A stretch of 64,000 nt of DNA from Paracoccus isoporae (GTDB lineage Bacteria; Pseudomonadota; Alphaproteobacteria; Rhodobacterales; Rhodobacteraceae). Position numbers and translations under genes: made by a program. Every line of letters begins with the position of its first letter. The stretch's first letter is position 1. Positions 34,380-42,784 of this stretch are shown piece by piece. Under the pieces are notes generated by a model, which did not search any database, was not told the DNA's origin, and was given only the letters and a program-made list of their open reading frames with translations. The stretch is from NCBI RefSeq assembly GCF_900101865.1, contig NZ_FNAH01000008.1, positions 112,076-176,075 of the forward strand, read 5' to 3'.

Positions 34380-35405
34380 CTATCGGCCGGTCAGACGCCG
34401 CAGCACATCCGCCCGGCGCACCACGCCGCCGCCCTGCACGGGCAGTGCCTCCCGTTCCGCCAGGGCGGCAAGCACCTGTCGCAGCGGCGTGTCGGCGGAC
34501 AGGGGCGCCTCTTCAGCCTGCGGTCCCGCACCCGCGCGCCCGCCCGCCCCTCGCGCAGAGAGATCCCCCGCCGTCAGCACGTCGAGCGGGTTCATATGCG
34601 CCACGAAATCGGCCACGTAGTCGCTGACCGGATCGGCGATGATCTGCCGCGCGGTGCCGGTCTGCACGATCCGGCCGCCCTCCATCAGCGCGATGCGGTT
34701 GCCCAGCTTAAACGCCTCGTCCAGATCATGGCTGACGAACAGGATGCTGCGGCGGGTCTGGCGCTGAAGCTCCATGAGTTCATCCTGCAGCCGGGTGCGG
34801 ATCAGCGGGTCGAGCGCGCTGAACGGCTCGTCCATCAGCAGGATCGGCGCCTCGGTCGCAAAGGCACGGGCCAGGCCCACGCGCTGCTGCATCCCGCCCG
34901 ACAGCTCCTGCACCTGACGGTCGGCCCAGCCTTCCAGCCCCACCGTGGCAAGCTGCGCCGCGACGCGCGAGCGGCGCTGCGCCTTCGCGATGCCGGCCAG
35001 TTCCATCCCCAGCCCGACATTATCCGCTACGCTGCGCCAGGGCAGCAGGCCGAATTGCTGAAACACCATCGAGACATGGTTCAGCCGCAGCCGGTGCAGC
35101 ATGTCGCGACTGGCTGCGGGGACGGAGATCATCTGGTCCCCCATCCGCACCCGGACATCGCCCCGCGCCACCGGGTTGAGCCCGTTCACGGCGCGCAGCA
35201 GGGTGGATTTCCCCGATCCCGACAGCCCCATCAGCACGACGATCTCGCCTTCGGCCACCTCCAGCGTGGCGTCATGCACGCCCATCACCTGGCCCGTCGC
35301 CTCCTCGATCGCGGCGCGGTCCAGCCCTTCATCGGCGAGGTCCAGCGAGCGGTCGGGCCGTCCCCCGAAAATGACCGAGCAATTGTCGAATTCGATGGCG
35401 TTCAC
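34380..35405 (-). CDS. choV: Choline/glycine betaine ABC transporter ATP-binding protein
   Basis: This 341-residue ProV-type ATPase has Walker A LMGLSGSGKSTLL, the signature LSGGMQQRVGLARA and Walker B PILLMDEPFSALDPLIRT. The C-terminal tail resembles a degenerate CBS-like region with a Gly/Ala-rich linker. Translation probably starts at GTG 35405, overlapping the permease stop (GTGA); the frame upstream to 35639 lies inside the permease gene. It is the last gene of the choXWV operon. The choice of choline over betaine rests on the ChoX-like binding protein and the adjacent betI. Confidence 0.92.
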   Translation of the reverse strand: MNAIEFDNCSVIFGGRPDRSLDLADEGLDRAAIEEATGQVMGVHDATLEVAEGEIVVLMGLSGSGKSTLLRAVNGLNPVARGDVRVRMGDQMISVPAASRDMLHRLRLNHVSMVFQQFGLLPWRSVADNVGLGMELAGIAKAQRRSRVAAQLATVGLEGWADRQVQELSGGMQQRVGLARAFATEAPILLMDEPFSALDPLIRTRLQDELMELQRQTRRSILFVSHDLDEAFKLGNRIALMEGGRIVQTGTARQIIADPVSDYVADFVAHMNPLDVLTAGDLSARGAGGRAGAGPQAEEAPLSADTPLRQVLAALAEREALPVQGGGVVRRADVLRRLTGR

Positions 35406-36250
35406 GACGTTCTCCGAAACCGCAGAAGCCGATCGAGCATGATGGCCACGACGACGATCACCAGACCGGATTCGAATCCCAGCGCGGTGTTGACGCTGTT
35501 GAGCGCCCGCACGACCGGCACGCCCAACCCGGAGGCGCCGACAAGCGCCGCGATCACCACCATCGACAGCGACAGCATGATGGTCTGGTTCAGCCCGGTC
35601 ATGATCTGGGGCAGGGCGCTTGGCATCTCGACCTTCCACAGAAGCTGGCGCGGGGTGGCGCCGAACGCCACCGCCGCCTCGCGCAGCGCCGCCGGGGTCG
35701 AGGCGATGCCAAGCTGGGTCAGGCGGATCGGGGCAGGCAGCACGAAGATCACCGTCGCGATCAGCCCCGGCACCATGCCGATGCCGAAGAACACGATGGC
35801 CGGGATCAGATAGACGAAGGTCGGCAGGGTCTGCATCAGATCGAGCAGCGGCCGCACCCAGGCATAGAGCCGGGGCCGGTGCGCAAGCGCGATCCCGATC
35901 GGCACGCCCAGCCCCATGCAGACGACGCAGGCGGCCAGAACCAGCGTCAGCGACTGCATGGTTTCATGCCAGTAGCCCTGGTTCAGGATGAACAGGAAAC
36001 CCAGCCCGATCCCGGCCGAGATCAGCACCCGGCGTTGCAGCGCATAGGCGAGCGCCATGAAAGCCGCGATCACCGCGAAGGGATGCGGCGCGGTCAGCAC
36101 GAACAGGATCGCGTCGATCATCGCCTGCATACCGGCGGCGAGCGCGTTGAAGAGCGCACCCGCATAGGCGGTCAGCCAGTCGAAGACCCATTCGGCGCCC
36201 TGGCCGACGGGGATCTTGTGCCCGGTGACAAGTTCGGTCAGCCGTTCCAA
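35402..36250 (-). CDS. choW: Choline/glycine betaine ABC transporter permease
   Basis: This 282-residue ProW-type permease has about six or seven hydrophobic segments and the typical core VWVRPLLDLMQTLPTFVYLI-like stretch (here AWVRPLLDLMQTLPTFVYL). The EAA-like loop reads REAAVAFGATPRQLLWKVEM. The start appears to be TTG at 36250, 7 nt after the binding-protein stop; no ATG lies near. It works with ChoX and ChoV. Confidence 0.92.
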   Translation of the reverse strand: MERLTELVTGHKIPVGQGAEWVFDWLTAYAGALFNALAAGMQAMIDAILFVLTAPHPFAVIAAFMALAYALQRRVLISAGIGLGFLFILNQGYWHETMQSLTLVLAACVVCMGLGVPIGIALAHRPRLYAWVRPLLDLMQTLPTFVYLIPAIVFFGIGMVPGLIATVIFVLPAPIRLTQLGIASTPAALREAAVAFGATPRQLLWKVEMPSALPQIMTGLNQTIMLSLSMVVIAALVGASGLGVPVVRALNSVNTALGFESGLVIVVVAIMLDRLLRFRRTS

Positions 36251-36257
36251 GATCCGG

Positions 36258-37190
36258 TCAGCCTTCCAGTGCGGCCGTCAGAACCTCCACCGCGTCGCGG
36301 CCATCCTGTGCGGTGACACCGTCCAGCCACCCCGTCGCCGCGTCGGGATTGGCTTTCAGCCAGTCCATCGCCGCGTCGTCGGGCTGCGCGCCGTCATTCA
36401 GGATCGCGCCCATGATCTGGTTTTCCATCTCCAGCGTGAATTCGAGGTTGCTCAGGAAGGCACCGACATTCGCGCACTCTCCGACATAGCCCGCGCGGGT
36501 GGTCGTGAACACCTCCGCCCCGCCCAGGTTGGGCCCGAAGATCTCATCGCCGCCTTCCAGATAGGTCAGGTCGTATTCGCTGTTCATCGGATGCGGCTCC
36601 CAGCCGAGGAACACCACCGGGTTTCCGGCATTTGTTTCGCGGCCGACCTGCGCCAGCATCCCCTGTTCCGAGGATTCGACGATCTCGAACGTGCCCAGGC
36701 CGAACTGATCCTCGGCCACCATCTCGATCAGCAGGCGATTGCCGTCATTGCCCGGCTCGATCCCGTAGATCTTGCCGTCAAGCGCGTCCTGATGCGCGGC
36801 GATGCTGGCGAAATCGGTGATCCCCAACTCGGCCCCGGCTGCGTTGGTCGCCAGCGTGTATTTCGCGCCGGTCAGGTTGCTGCGGACGATATCGACCGTG
36901 CCGGAATCGCGATAGGGCGCGATATCGGCCTCCATCGTCGGCATCCACAGGCCGAGGAACACGTCGACATCGTTCTGCGACAGCGCCGTGAAGGTGACCG
37001 GCAGCGACAGCACCTTGATCTCGGTCTCATAGCCGAGCGCGTCGAGAATGGTCGTGGCAACCGCGGTGGTGGCGGTGATGTCCGTCCAGCCGACATCGGA
37101 GAACGACACGGATTGGCAGGAGTCCGGCTCCTGCCCGGTGGCGGGAAGGGCGAAGGCTGCGCCGAGCAGCAGGGCGGCGAAACGGGTCAT
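36258..37190 (-). CDS. choX: Choline ABC transporter substrate-binding protein
   Basis: This 310-residue periplasmic protein has a signal peptide (MTRFAALLLGAAFALPATG). The mature part has aromatic residues suited to a quaternary-amine cage (VGWTDITAT, FLGLWMPT, LGWEPHPMNSEYD) and two cysteines (DSCQSV, GECANVG) that may form the disulfide seen in ChoX. The start at 37190 has GAGGAG upstream. It is the first gene of choXWV and is divergent from betI across a palindromic operator. Confidence 0.93.
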   Translation of the reverse strand: MTRFAALLLGAAFALPATGQEPDSCQSVSFSDVGWTDITATTAVATTILDALGYETEIKVLSLPVTFTALSQNDVDVFLGLWMPTMEADIAPYRDSGTVDIVRSNLTGAKYTLATNAAGAELGITDFASIAAHQDALDGKIYGIEPGNDGNRLLIEMVAEDQFGLGTFEIVESSEQGMLAQVGRETNAGNPVVFLGWEPHPMNSEYDLTYLEGGDEIFGPNLGGAEVFTTTRAGYVGECANVGAFLSNLEFTLEMENQIMGAILNDGAQPDDAAMDWLKANPDAATGWLDGVTAQDGRDAVEVLTAALEG

Positions 37191-37212
37191 ATTATCTCCT
37201 CGAAAAATTTTA

Positions 37213-37232
37213 TTGATTGACCAGTCAATCAA
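37213..37232. promoter_or_regulatory. Perfect 20-bp palindrome, probable BetI operator
   Basis: TTGATTGAC (37213-37221), then CA, then GTCAATCAA (37224-37232) form a perfect 9-bp inverted repeat. It sits in the 82-nt gap between choX and betI, 23 nt before choX and about 40 nt before betI. Position and symmetry fit a TetR-family dimer site, so BetI would repress both directions until choline is present. Confidence 0.85.
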
Positions 37233-37272
37233 GCCGGGGTATCAGGGTGCAAACCGACCGCGAGGTGCGCGG

Positions 37273-37854
37273 ATGCGTAGGCGTGCCCGGCAGACTACCC
37301 GAAAAACCGAATTAATCAACGCCGCAATCCGGACGATTGCGCGATCGGGCACGCTGGATGTGACGGTGGCCGATATTGCGCGCGAGGCGGGGATGTCGCC
37401 CGCGTTGGCGCATCATTATTTCGGCTCGAAAGATCAGATATTTCTCTCCGCGATGCGCGAGATCCTGCGGCGCTATGGCGCAGCCGCGCGGGCGGCGCTC
37501 ACGGGCGTGCAGGACCACCGCGCCCGGCTGTTCGCGGTGCTCGATGCGAGCCTCGGGCCGGAGCATTTCGATTCGGCCATCGTGGCGGCCTGGCTGAACT
37601 TCTATGTACTGGCCCAGCAGGGAGGGAAGGCCGACCGGCTGCTGCGGGTCTATCACCGCCGGCTGCGCTCAACGCTGATGGCAGATCTGCGCCCGCTTCT
37701 AGGGGCCGAGGCGGCGGCTGTGGCCGAAACGCTCGGCGCTCTCATTGACGGGGTTTATCTGCGGCAGGCGCTCGATACCGCGCCGCCGGAGATGCTGCTG
37801 GCGCTGCCGCGGCGGTATCTGGCAGGTGTGCTCGATCAGGCGGGACGGAACTGA
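37273..37854 (+). CDS. betI: Transcriptional repressor BetI
   Basis: This 193-residue TetR-family regulator has an N-terminal HTH (TVADIAREAGMSPALAHHYF, GSKDQIFLSAMREILRRYGA) that is strongly BetI-like, and a helical ligand domain. BetI represses choline uptake and choline-to-betaine genes and releases DNA on binding choline. The ATG at 37273 is used; the frame back to 37048 runs antisense to choX. betA and betB are not in the window, so they either lie elsewhere or are absent. Confidence 0.94.
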   Translation: MRRRARQTTRKTELINAAIRTIARSGTLDVTVADIAREAGMSPALAHHYFGSKDQIFLSAMREILRRYGAAARAALTGVQDHRARLFAVLDASLGPEHFDSAIVAAWLNFYVLAQQGGKADRLLRVYHRRLRSTLMADLRPLLGAEAAAVAETLGALIDGVYLRQALDTAPPEMLLALPRRYLAGVLDQAGRN

Positions 37855-38093
37855 CGCCCATAGTGCCGCCCCAAGCATGTCAGCTTTCCTGCAGAAGATC
37901 CGGCCAGGAACAAGGGGCGCAGCCCCGCCGGGCCAGCGGCCGACCGCCCCCCAGGGCGGCCGCTTCGTTGCCGGTCCGCGCCGATCAGCTGTTCAATGTG
38001 GCTGCACCATAAAGCGCTGTTGCTTAGGCGCAGGCAGCGTCCGCCCGCGGTCGGCCGCCGGCCCTGTGATAGGAACCGGCGACCCTGTTTTTA

Positions 38094-38116
38094 GTGCGGA
38101 CCAATCCGGTCCGCAC
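38094..38116 (-). other. Stem-loop just downstream of the BMP-protein gene
   Basis: GTGCGGACC (38094-38102) and GGTCCGCAC (38108-38116) form a perfect 9-bp stem with a 5-nt loop, 5 nt after the stop of the minus-strand gene at 38122. No T-run follows on the minus strand, so it may be a 3'-end stabilising stem or Rho-dependent terminator. The rest of the 37855-38121 gap contains GC-rich short repeats but no gene. Confidence 0.5.
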
Positions 38117-38121
38117 AACTC

Positions 38122-39201
38122 CTATTGCGGAATCTCGGCGGTGATACCTTCGACATAGAAGTTGAGCTGCGACAGTTCCTCATCCGTCGCGGTCTGCCCC
38201 TCGGCCAGCCATTCCGTGCCGTCGGCCTTGTTCAGCGGCCCGGTGAAGGGGTGATACTCGCCCGAGGCGATGCTGTCCTTGACGGCAAGCGCGGCGTCGC
38301 GGACCTCGGCGGGGACGGCATCGGTGATTTCGCCGATCTCGACCTCGCCGCCGGCGATTCCGGCCCAGGTGCCCTCGGACTCCCAGGTTCCGTCCAGCAC
38401 CGCCTGAACGCGCTCGATATAGTAAGGTGCCCAGTTGTCGATGATGGAGGAGACGCGCGGGCTCGGCTTGAAGGCCGCCATGTCGCTGGCCTGCCCGAAG
38501 CCGATGGCACCGGCCTCCTGCGCCTTGGCGAGCGGTGCGGTCGAATCGGTGTGCTGCAGGATCACATCCACCCCTTCCGCGATGAGCGCCGCGGCGGCAT
38601 CCGCCTCTTTCGCCGGGTCGAACCAGCTATAGGCCCAGACGATGCGCATCTCGACCTCGGGGTTCACCTTGCGGGCATGGATGAAGGAGGAGTTGATGCC
38701 CTGGATCACCTCGGGGATCGGGAACGACCCGATATAGCCGATCCGGTTCGATTCGGTCATATGGCCCGCGATGGTGCCCATCACAGCGCGCCCCTCATAG
38801 AAGCGGGCGTCATAGGTGGCGACATTCTCGGCGCGCTTATAGCCGGTGGCGTGCTCGAACTTGATATCGGGGAATTTCTCGGCCACCGCGATGGTGGCGT
38901 CCATGAAGCCGAAGCTGGTGGTGAAGATGATGTCATTTCCGGCGAGCGCCAGCTGGGTGATGGCGCGTTCGGCATCGGCGCCTTCCGGGACGCTTTCGAT
39001 ATAGGTGGTCTCGATCCGGTCGCCAAATTCTTCCTCGAGCGCCTGGCGGCCCAGATCGTGCTGATAGGTCCAGCCGCCATCGCCGACCGGGCCCACATAG
39101 ATGAAGCCGACCTTCAGCGGCTCGTCCTGTGCGATCGCAGGCAGCGCGGTCAGCGCCGTCAGCAGGGCGGTGGAGGTGGCAAGGAAATTTCTGCGCAGCA
39201 T
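38122..39201 (-). CDS. BMP-family ABC transporter substrate-binding protein (nucleoside/purine type)
   Basis: This 359-residue periplasmic protein has a signal peptide (MLRRNFLATSTALLTALTAL, cleavage after AIA). The mature part is a Bmp/PnrA-like nucleoside-binding fold: KVGFIYVGPVGDGGWTYQHD, IFTTSFGFMDATIAVAEKFP, EGRAVMGTIAGHMTESNRIG. Bmp/Med proteins bind purine nucleosides; related alphaproteobacterial proteins serve purine/nucleoside transporters. It is the last gene of its operon, after the ATPase and two permeases, which is the reverse of the usual order. AGGAG precedes the ATG at 39201. Confidence 0.92.
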   Translation of the reverse strand: MLRRNFLATSTALLTALTALPAIAQDEPLKVGFIYVGPVGDGGWTYQHDLGRQALEEEFGDRIETTYIESVPEGADAERAITQLALAGNDIIFTTSFGFMDATIAVAEKFPDIKFEHATGYKRAENVATYDARFYEGRAVMGTIAGHMTESNRIGYIGSFPIPEVIQGINSSFIHARKVNPEVEMRIVWAYSWFDPAKEADAAAALIAEGVDVILQHTDSTAPLAKAQEAGAIGFGQASDMAAFKPSPRVSSIIDNWAPYYIERVQAVLDGTWESEGTWAGIAGGEVEIGEITDAVPAEVRDAALAVKDSIASGEYHPFTGPLNKADGTEWLAEGQTATDEELSQLNFYVEGITAEIPQ

Positions 39202-39236
39202 GGTGGTCTCCTGTTGGTTTGGTCTTTTGTAGTTTG

Positions 39237-40109
39237 TTAACTTGTCGCGTGGAAGATCTTGCCGAGCGATCCTGGCGCGGCGCTGCCCTTGCGGCGGGCC
39301 GAGATCACGACGAGGGCGATGATCGTGGCCAGATAGGGCGCCATGGCCAGCAATTGCACGGGCACCGCGATACCCGCCGCCTGAAGCCGCAACTGCAGCA
39401 CAGTGACGCCGCCGAACAGCCACGCCCCGGCGAGGACACCGAAGGCCCGCCAGCCGGAGAAGACGACAAGCGCGAGGGCGATCCAGCCTGCGCCCGCGGT
39501 CATGCCCTCGGTCCATTGCAGCACCGTGGCAATGGAGATATAGGCCCCGCCGATCCCGGCCATGGCGCCCCCGAACCCGATCGCGGCCAGCCGGTAGAGA
39601 TGCACCTTATGGCCAAGCGCATGGGCGGCATGGTGGTTTTCCCCGATTCCGCGCAGGATCAGACCGGCGCGGCTCCGCTGCAGGAACCACCAGATCAGCG
39701 GCACCATCGCCAACCCCAGCCAGACGATCCAGTGAATGCGCAGCGGGCCGAGCGCCATCGACGGCGCCTTGACGCCCTCATAGGGCTTGCCGAACAGGGC
39801 CGTCAGCCCCAGCCCGAACAGCGCCAGCGCCAGCCCCGTCGCCACCTGATTGGCCAGCAGGAACTGGGTCAGCACGCCGAAGATCATCGAGATCGCGCAG
39901 CCGGCGATCGCCGCCACGGCGAATCCGATGAGCGGATTGCCGGTCGCGTCCGCGGCGGCGAACCCGGCGAGCGCGCCCGTGATCATCATCCCCTCGACGC
40001 CGAGGTTCAGCACGCCGGAGCGTTCCACGATCAACTCGCCCAATGCTGCGAACAGCAGCGGCGTCGCCGCCGAGAGCAGCATCAAGAACACGGATACCGG
40101 GTCGATCAT
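39237..40109 (-). CDS. ABC transporter permease (nucleoside type, second subunit)
   Basis: This 290-residue membrane protein of the BPD_transp_2 type begins MIDPVSVFLMLLSAATPLLF. It carries the signature LGELIVERSGVLNLGVEGMM of nucleoside (NupQ/RnsD-like) permeases. The ATG at 40109 overlaps the stop of the first permease (ATGA). It pairs with that permease and precedes the binding-protein gene by 35 nt. Confidence 0.93.
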   Translation of the reverse strand: MIDPVSVFLMLLSAATPLLFAALGELIVERSGVLNLGVEGMMITGALAGFAAADATGNPLIGFAVAAIAGCAISMIFGVLTQFLLANQVATGLALALFGLGLTALFGKPYEGVKAPSMALGPLRIHWIVWLGLAMVPLIWWFLQRSRAGLILRGIGENHHAAHALGHKVHLYRLAAIGFGGAMAGIGGAYISIATVLQWTEGMTAGAGWIALALVVFSGWRAFGVLAGAWLFGGVTVLQLRLQAAGIAVPVQLLAMAPYLATIIALVVISARRKGSAAPGSLGKIFHATS

Positions 40110-41179
40110 GCGGGCCTCCTGCGGATGCGGTAGCGGGTCAACAGATCGAAGCCCAGCAGGTAGAACAGCATCATCCCCTGGAACACCTGCACGGTGGCCG
40201 AGGGAAGCTGCATCATCATCTGCGCGATGTCGCCGCCGATATAGGTCAGCGCCATCAACAGCCCGCCCAGCACGATGCCGACCGGGTGCAGGCGGCCCAG
40301 AAACGCCACGATGATCGCGGTGAAGCCGTATCCCACACCGAACCCGTCGGTGATCTGGCCGGCCGGACCCGCCGCCTCGAACAGCCCCGCGAGGCCCGCC
40401 AATGCGCCAGACAGGCCGAGACAGAAGGCGACGAGCGCCGAGGGCTTCACACCGCCGAACCGCGCGGCGCGGGGCGCTTCGCCTGCCGCGCGGATTTGCA
40501 GACCCCGCAGATGGCGCGAGATCAGCACCCAGACCGCAACGACCGCGATCAGCGCAGCAATCGTGCCCCAGTGAATGCCGGTCCCGGCAATGAGTTCCGG
40601 GTTGGCGGCGGACGGGTATTGCGTGAGATTGCGCGATCCGGGCATGCCGAAGCCCTCCGGGTTGCGCATCGGCCCGAACGCCATCCAGGCCGCGATCTTC
40701 TCGGCCACATAGACCAGCATCAGCGACACCAGGATCTCCGACGCGCCGAACCAGTTGCGCAGCAGCGCGGGGATCATCCCCCAGGCCCAGCCTCCGGCCG
40801 CGCCCGCGACGATCATCGCCGGAAAGATCCACCACCCCTCGGCCGGATAGGCCGCCAGTCCGACGGCTGCGCCGGTGATGCCGCCGATGATGAACTGCCC
40901 CTCTGCGCCGATATTCCAGATCCCGGCGCGGAACCCCACCGCAAGCCCGCAGGCGATCAGGATCAGCGGGCCCGCCTTCACCAGGAGCTGCGGGCGCGAA
41001 TACCCCGCCGAGGCGCCGAACAGAGGATCCCAGAATATGGTGCGGATCGCCCCGAACGGGTCATAGCCCATCAATCCGAACAGCACCGCCCCGGTCAGCA
41101 TCGTCGCCAGAACCGCCAGGACCGGCGTGGCGAATTGCCAGATCAGCGGCGCATCGCTGCGAGGCTCAAGCCGCCACAT
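40106..41179 (-). CDS. ABC transporter permease (nucleoside type, first subunit)
   Basis: This 357-residue membrane protein has about eight to ten hydrophobic segments and the signature FRAGIWNIGAEGQFIIGGIT, as in NupP/RnsC-type permeases. The ATG at 41179 lies inside the end of the ATPase gene (14-nt overlap) with GGAGG six bases upstream; a further in-frame start at 41197 is less well supported. It forms the membrane channel with the second permease. Confidence 0.93.
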   Translation of the reverse strand: MWRLEPRSDAPLIWQFATPVLAVLATMLTGAVLFGLMGYDPFGAIRTIFWDPLFGASAGYSRPQLLVKAGPLILIACGLAVGFRAGIWNIGAEGQFIIGGITGAAVGLAAYPAEGWWIFPAMIVAGAAGGWAWGMIPALLRNWFGASEILVSLMLVYVAEKIAAWMAFGPMRNPEGFGMPGSRNLTQYPSAANPELIAGTGIHWGTIAALIAVVAVWVLISRHLRGLQIRAAGEAPRAARFGGVKPSALVAFCLGLSGALAGLAGLFEAAGPAGQITDGFGVGYGFTAIIVAFLGRLHPVGIVLGGLLMALTYIGGDIAQMMMQLPSATVQVFQGMMLFYLLGFDLLTRYRIRRRPA

Positions 41180-42692
41180 GCGCTGCCTCCATCCCATGTG
41201 CGCCGCCCAGCATCAGTCCGATCTCGTCAAGGCTGAGCCCGTCGGTCGGACGCGGATCGGACAGGCGGCCCTCGTTCAGCGCGCAGAACCGGTCGCCCAG
41301 CTCAAGCAGCTCTTCCAGATCCTGACTGATGACGATGACGCCCGCGCCGCCGGCGGCAAGGTTCAGCAGCGCCTGCCGGATGGCGGCCGCGGCCCCGGCA
41401 TCCACGCCCCAGGTGGGCTGGTTCACGACCAGCACATGCGGGTCCTGAAGCACCTCGCGCCCGATCACGAATTTCTGCAGATTGCCGCCCGACAAAGCCG
41501 ATGCGGCGGTGTCCGGGCCGGGCGTGCGGACGTCGAATTCCGCGATCACCCGTTCGGTGAAGCTGCGCGCGGCGGCGCGGCGGATCATCCCGCCGGGTGC
41601 CAGATCCTGACGCGGCGCGGCGGTCAGCAGCGCGTTCTCGACGAGCGAGAAACCCGGCACGGCGGCATGGCCCAGCCGATCCTCCGGCGCGGCCAGCAGA
41701 CCGGCGCGCCGCCGGGCCACCGGACCCAGCCGGGACATGTCCTGCCCTTCAAGCGCGATGGTGCCGGGCGCAGATGTGATCTCGCCCGACAGGGCCGACA
41801 GCAGCTCCTCCTGCCCGTTCCCGGCCACGCCGCCAATCGCCAGCACCTCGCCCGCCCGCAAGTCCAGCGACAGCGATTTCAGCGAGGTGCCGTCAATCGA
41901 GAGCGGTGCGAGGCTCAGATCACGCACCTGCAGCAGAACCTCGCCGGGACGGCGGCCCGAACGGTCGATGTCGCGCATCTCGCCGCCGACCATCATCGCG
42001 GCCAGCTCGCGCGCCGTGTGATCGCGGGGATTGCAGCTATCGACCACCCGGCCCCCGCGCAGGATCGTGGCGCGGTCACAATGGGTGCGGATCTCGTCGA
42101 GCTTGTGGCTGATATAGAGGATCGAGGTGCCGGCCCCGGCCAGCTGGCGCAGCGTGGCGAACAGGATCTCGGCCTCCTGCGGGGTCAGCACGCTGGTCGG
42201 TTCGTCCATGATGAGCAGGCGCGGATGTCCCAGCAAGGCGCGGATGATTTCCACCCGCTGACGCTCGCCCGCAGACAGATCCGCGATCAGCCGGTTGGGA
42301 TTGAGCGGCAGGCCGTAATCGCGGCTGATCGTGGCGATCCGTTCGGCCAGCTCGCGGCGCGGCGGCGGGTTGTCGAGGCCGAGCGCGATGTTCTCTGCCA
42401 CGCTCATCGCGTCGAACAGGCTGAAATGCTGGAACACCAGCCCGACGCCAGCGGCGCGGGCTGCATGCGGATCGGCGGGCGCGAAGGCCTGACCGCCCAG
42501 CCACATCCGCCCCTCATCGGGCCGGACCAGCCCGTAGATCGTCTTGACCAGCGTCGATTTTCCGGCGCCATTCTCGCCCAGCAGGGCGTGGATGCAGCCT
42601 TCGGTCACCGAGAATGTGATGTTGTCATTGGCCTTCACGCCGGGGTAGGTCTTGCTTAACCCTTCTGCGCGGAAAATGGCGTTCTCGCTCAA
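41166..42692 (-). CDS. ABC transporter ATP-binding protein with two ATPase domains (nucleoside type)
   Basis: This protein of about 508 residues has two ATPase domains, as in NupO/RbsA-like transporters. The first has Walker A LLGENGAGKSTLVKTIYG, LSAGERQRVEIIRALL and LLIMDEPTSVLTPQE. The second has AIGGVAGNGQEELLSALSGE (degenerate Walker A) and LSGGNLQKFVIGREVL. The degenerate second P-loop is usual in this family. No ATG fits: TTG 42692 (LSENAIFRAEGLSKTYPG) is used, with a GGGA-type site upstream; TTG 42749 is the longer option. It is first in the operon and divergent from dnaE. Confidence 0.92.
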   Translation of the reverse strand: MSENAIFRAEGLSKTYPGVKANDNITFSVTEGCIHALLGENGAGKSTLVKTIYGLVRPDEGRMWLGGQAFAPADPHAARAAGVGLVFQHFSLFDAMSVAENIALGLDNPPPRRELAERIATISRDYGLPLNPNRLIADLSAGERQRVEIIRALLGHPRLLIMDEPTSVLTPQEAEILFATLRQLAGAGTSILYISHKLDEIRTHCDRATILRGGRVVDSCNPRDHTARELAAMMVGGEMRDIDRSGRRPGEVLLQVRDLSLAPLSIDGTSLKSLSLDLRAGEVLAIGGVAGNGQEELLSALSGEITSAPGTIALEGQDMSRLGPVARRRAGLLAAPEDRLGHAAVPGFSLVENALLTAAPRQDLAPGGMIRRAAARSFTERVIAEFDVRTPGPDTAASALSGGNLQKFVIGREVLQDPHVLVVNQPTWGVDAGAAAAIRQALLNLAAGGAGVIVISQDLEELLELGDRFCALNEGRLSDPRPTDGLSLDEIGLMLGGAHGMEAAHVAA

Positions 42693-42784
42693 TTCGGTAT
42701 CCCTGTCCCTCTCCCGTTCGATTAAGACAGATACCACAAGCCGCGACAATCCGACCCGGTCTAATCGAGAAATTGTTTCAATAC

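Noticed and set aside
37855..38093. Possible small RNA or gene in the betI-BMP gap
   Set aside because: The stretch has GC-rich short inverted repeats but no start with ribosome site, no tRNA-like or riboswitch-like fold and no convincing promoter.
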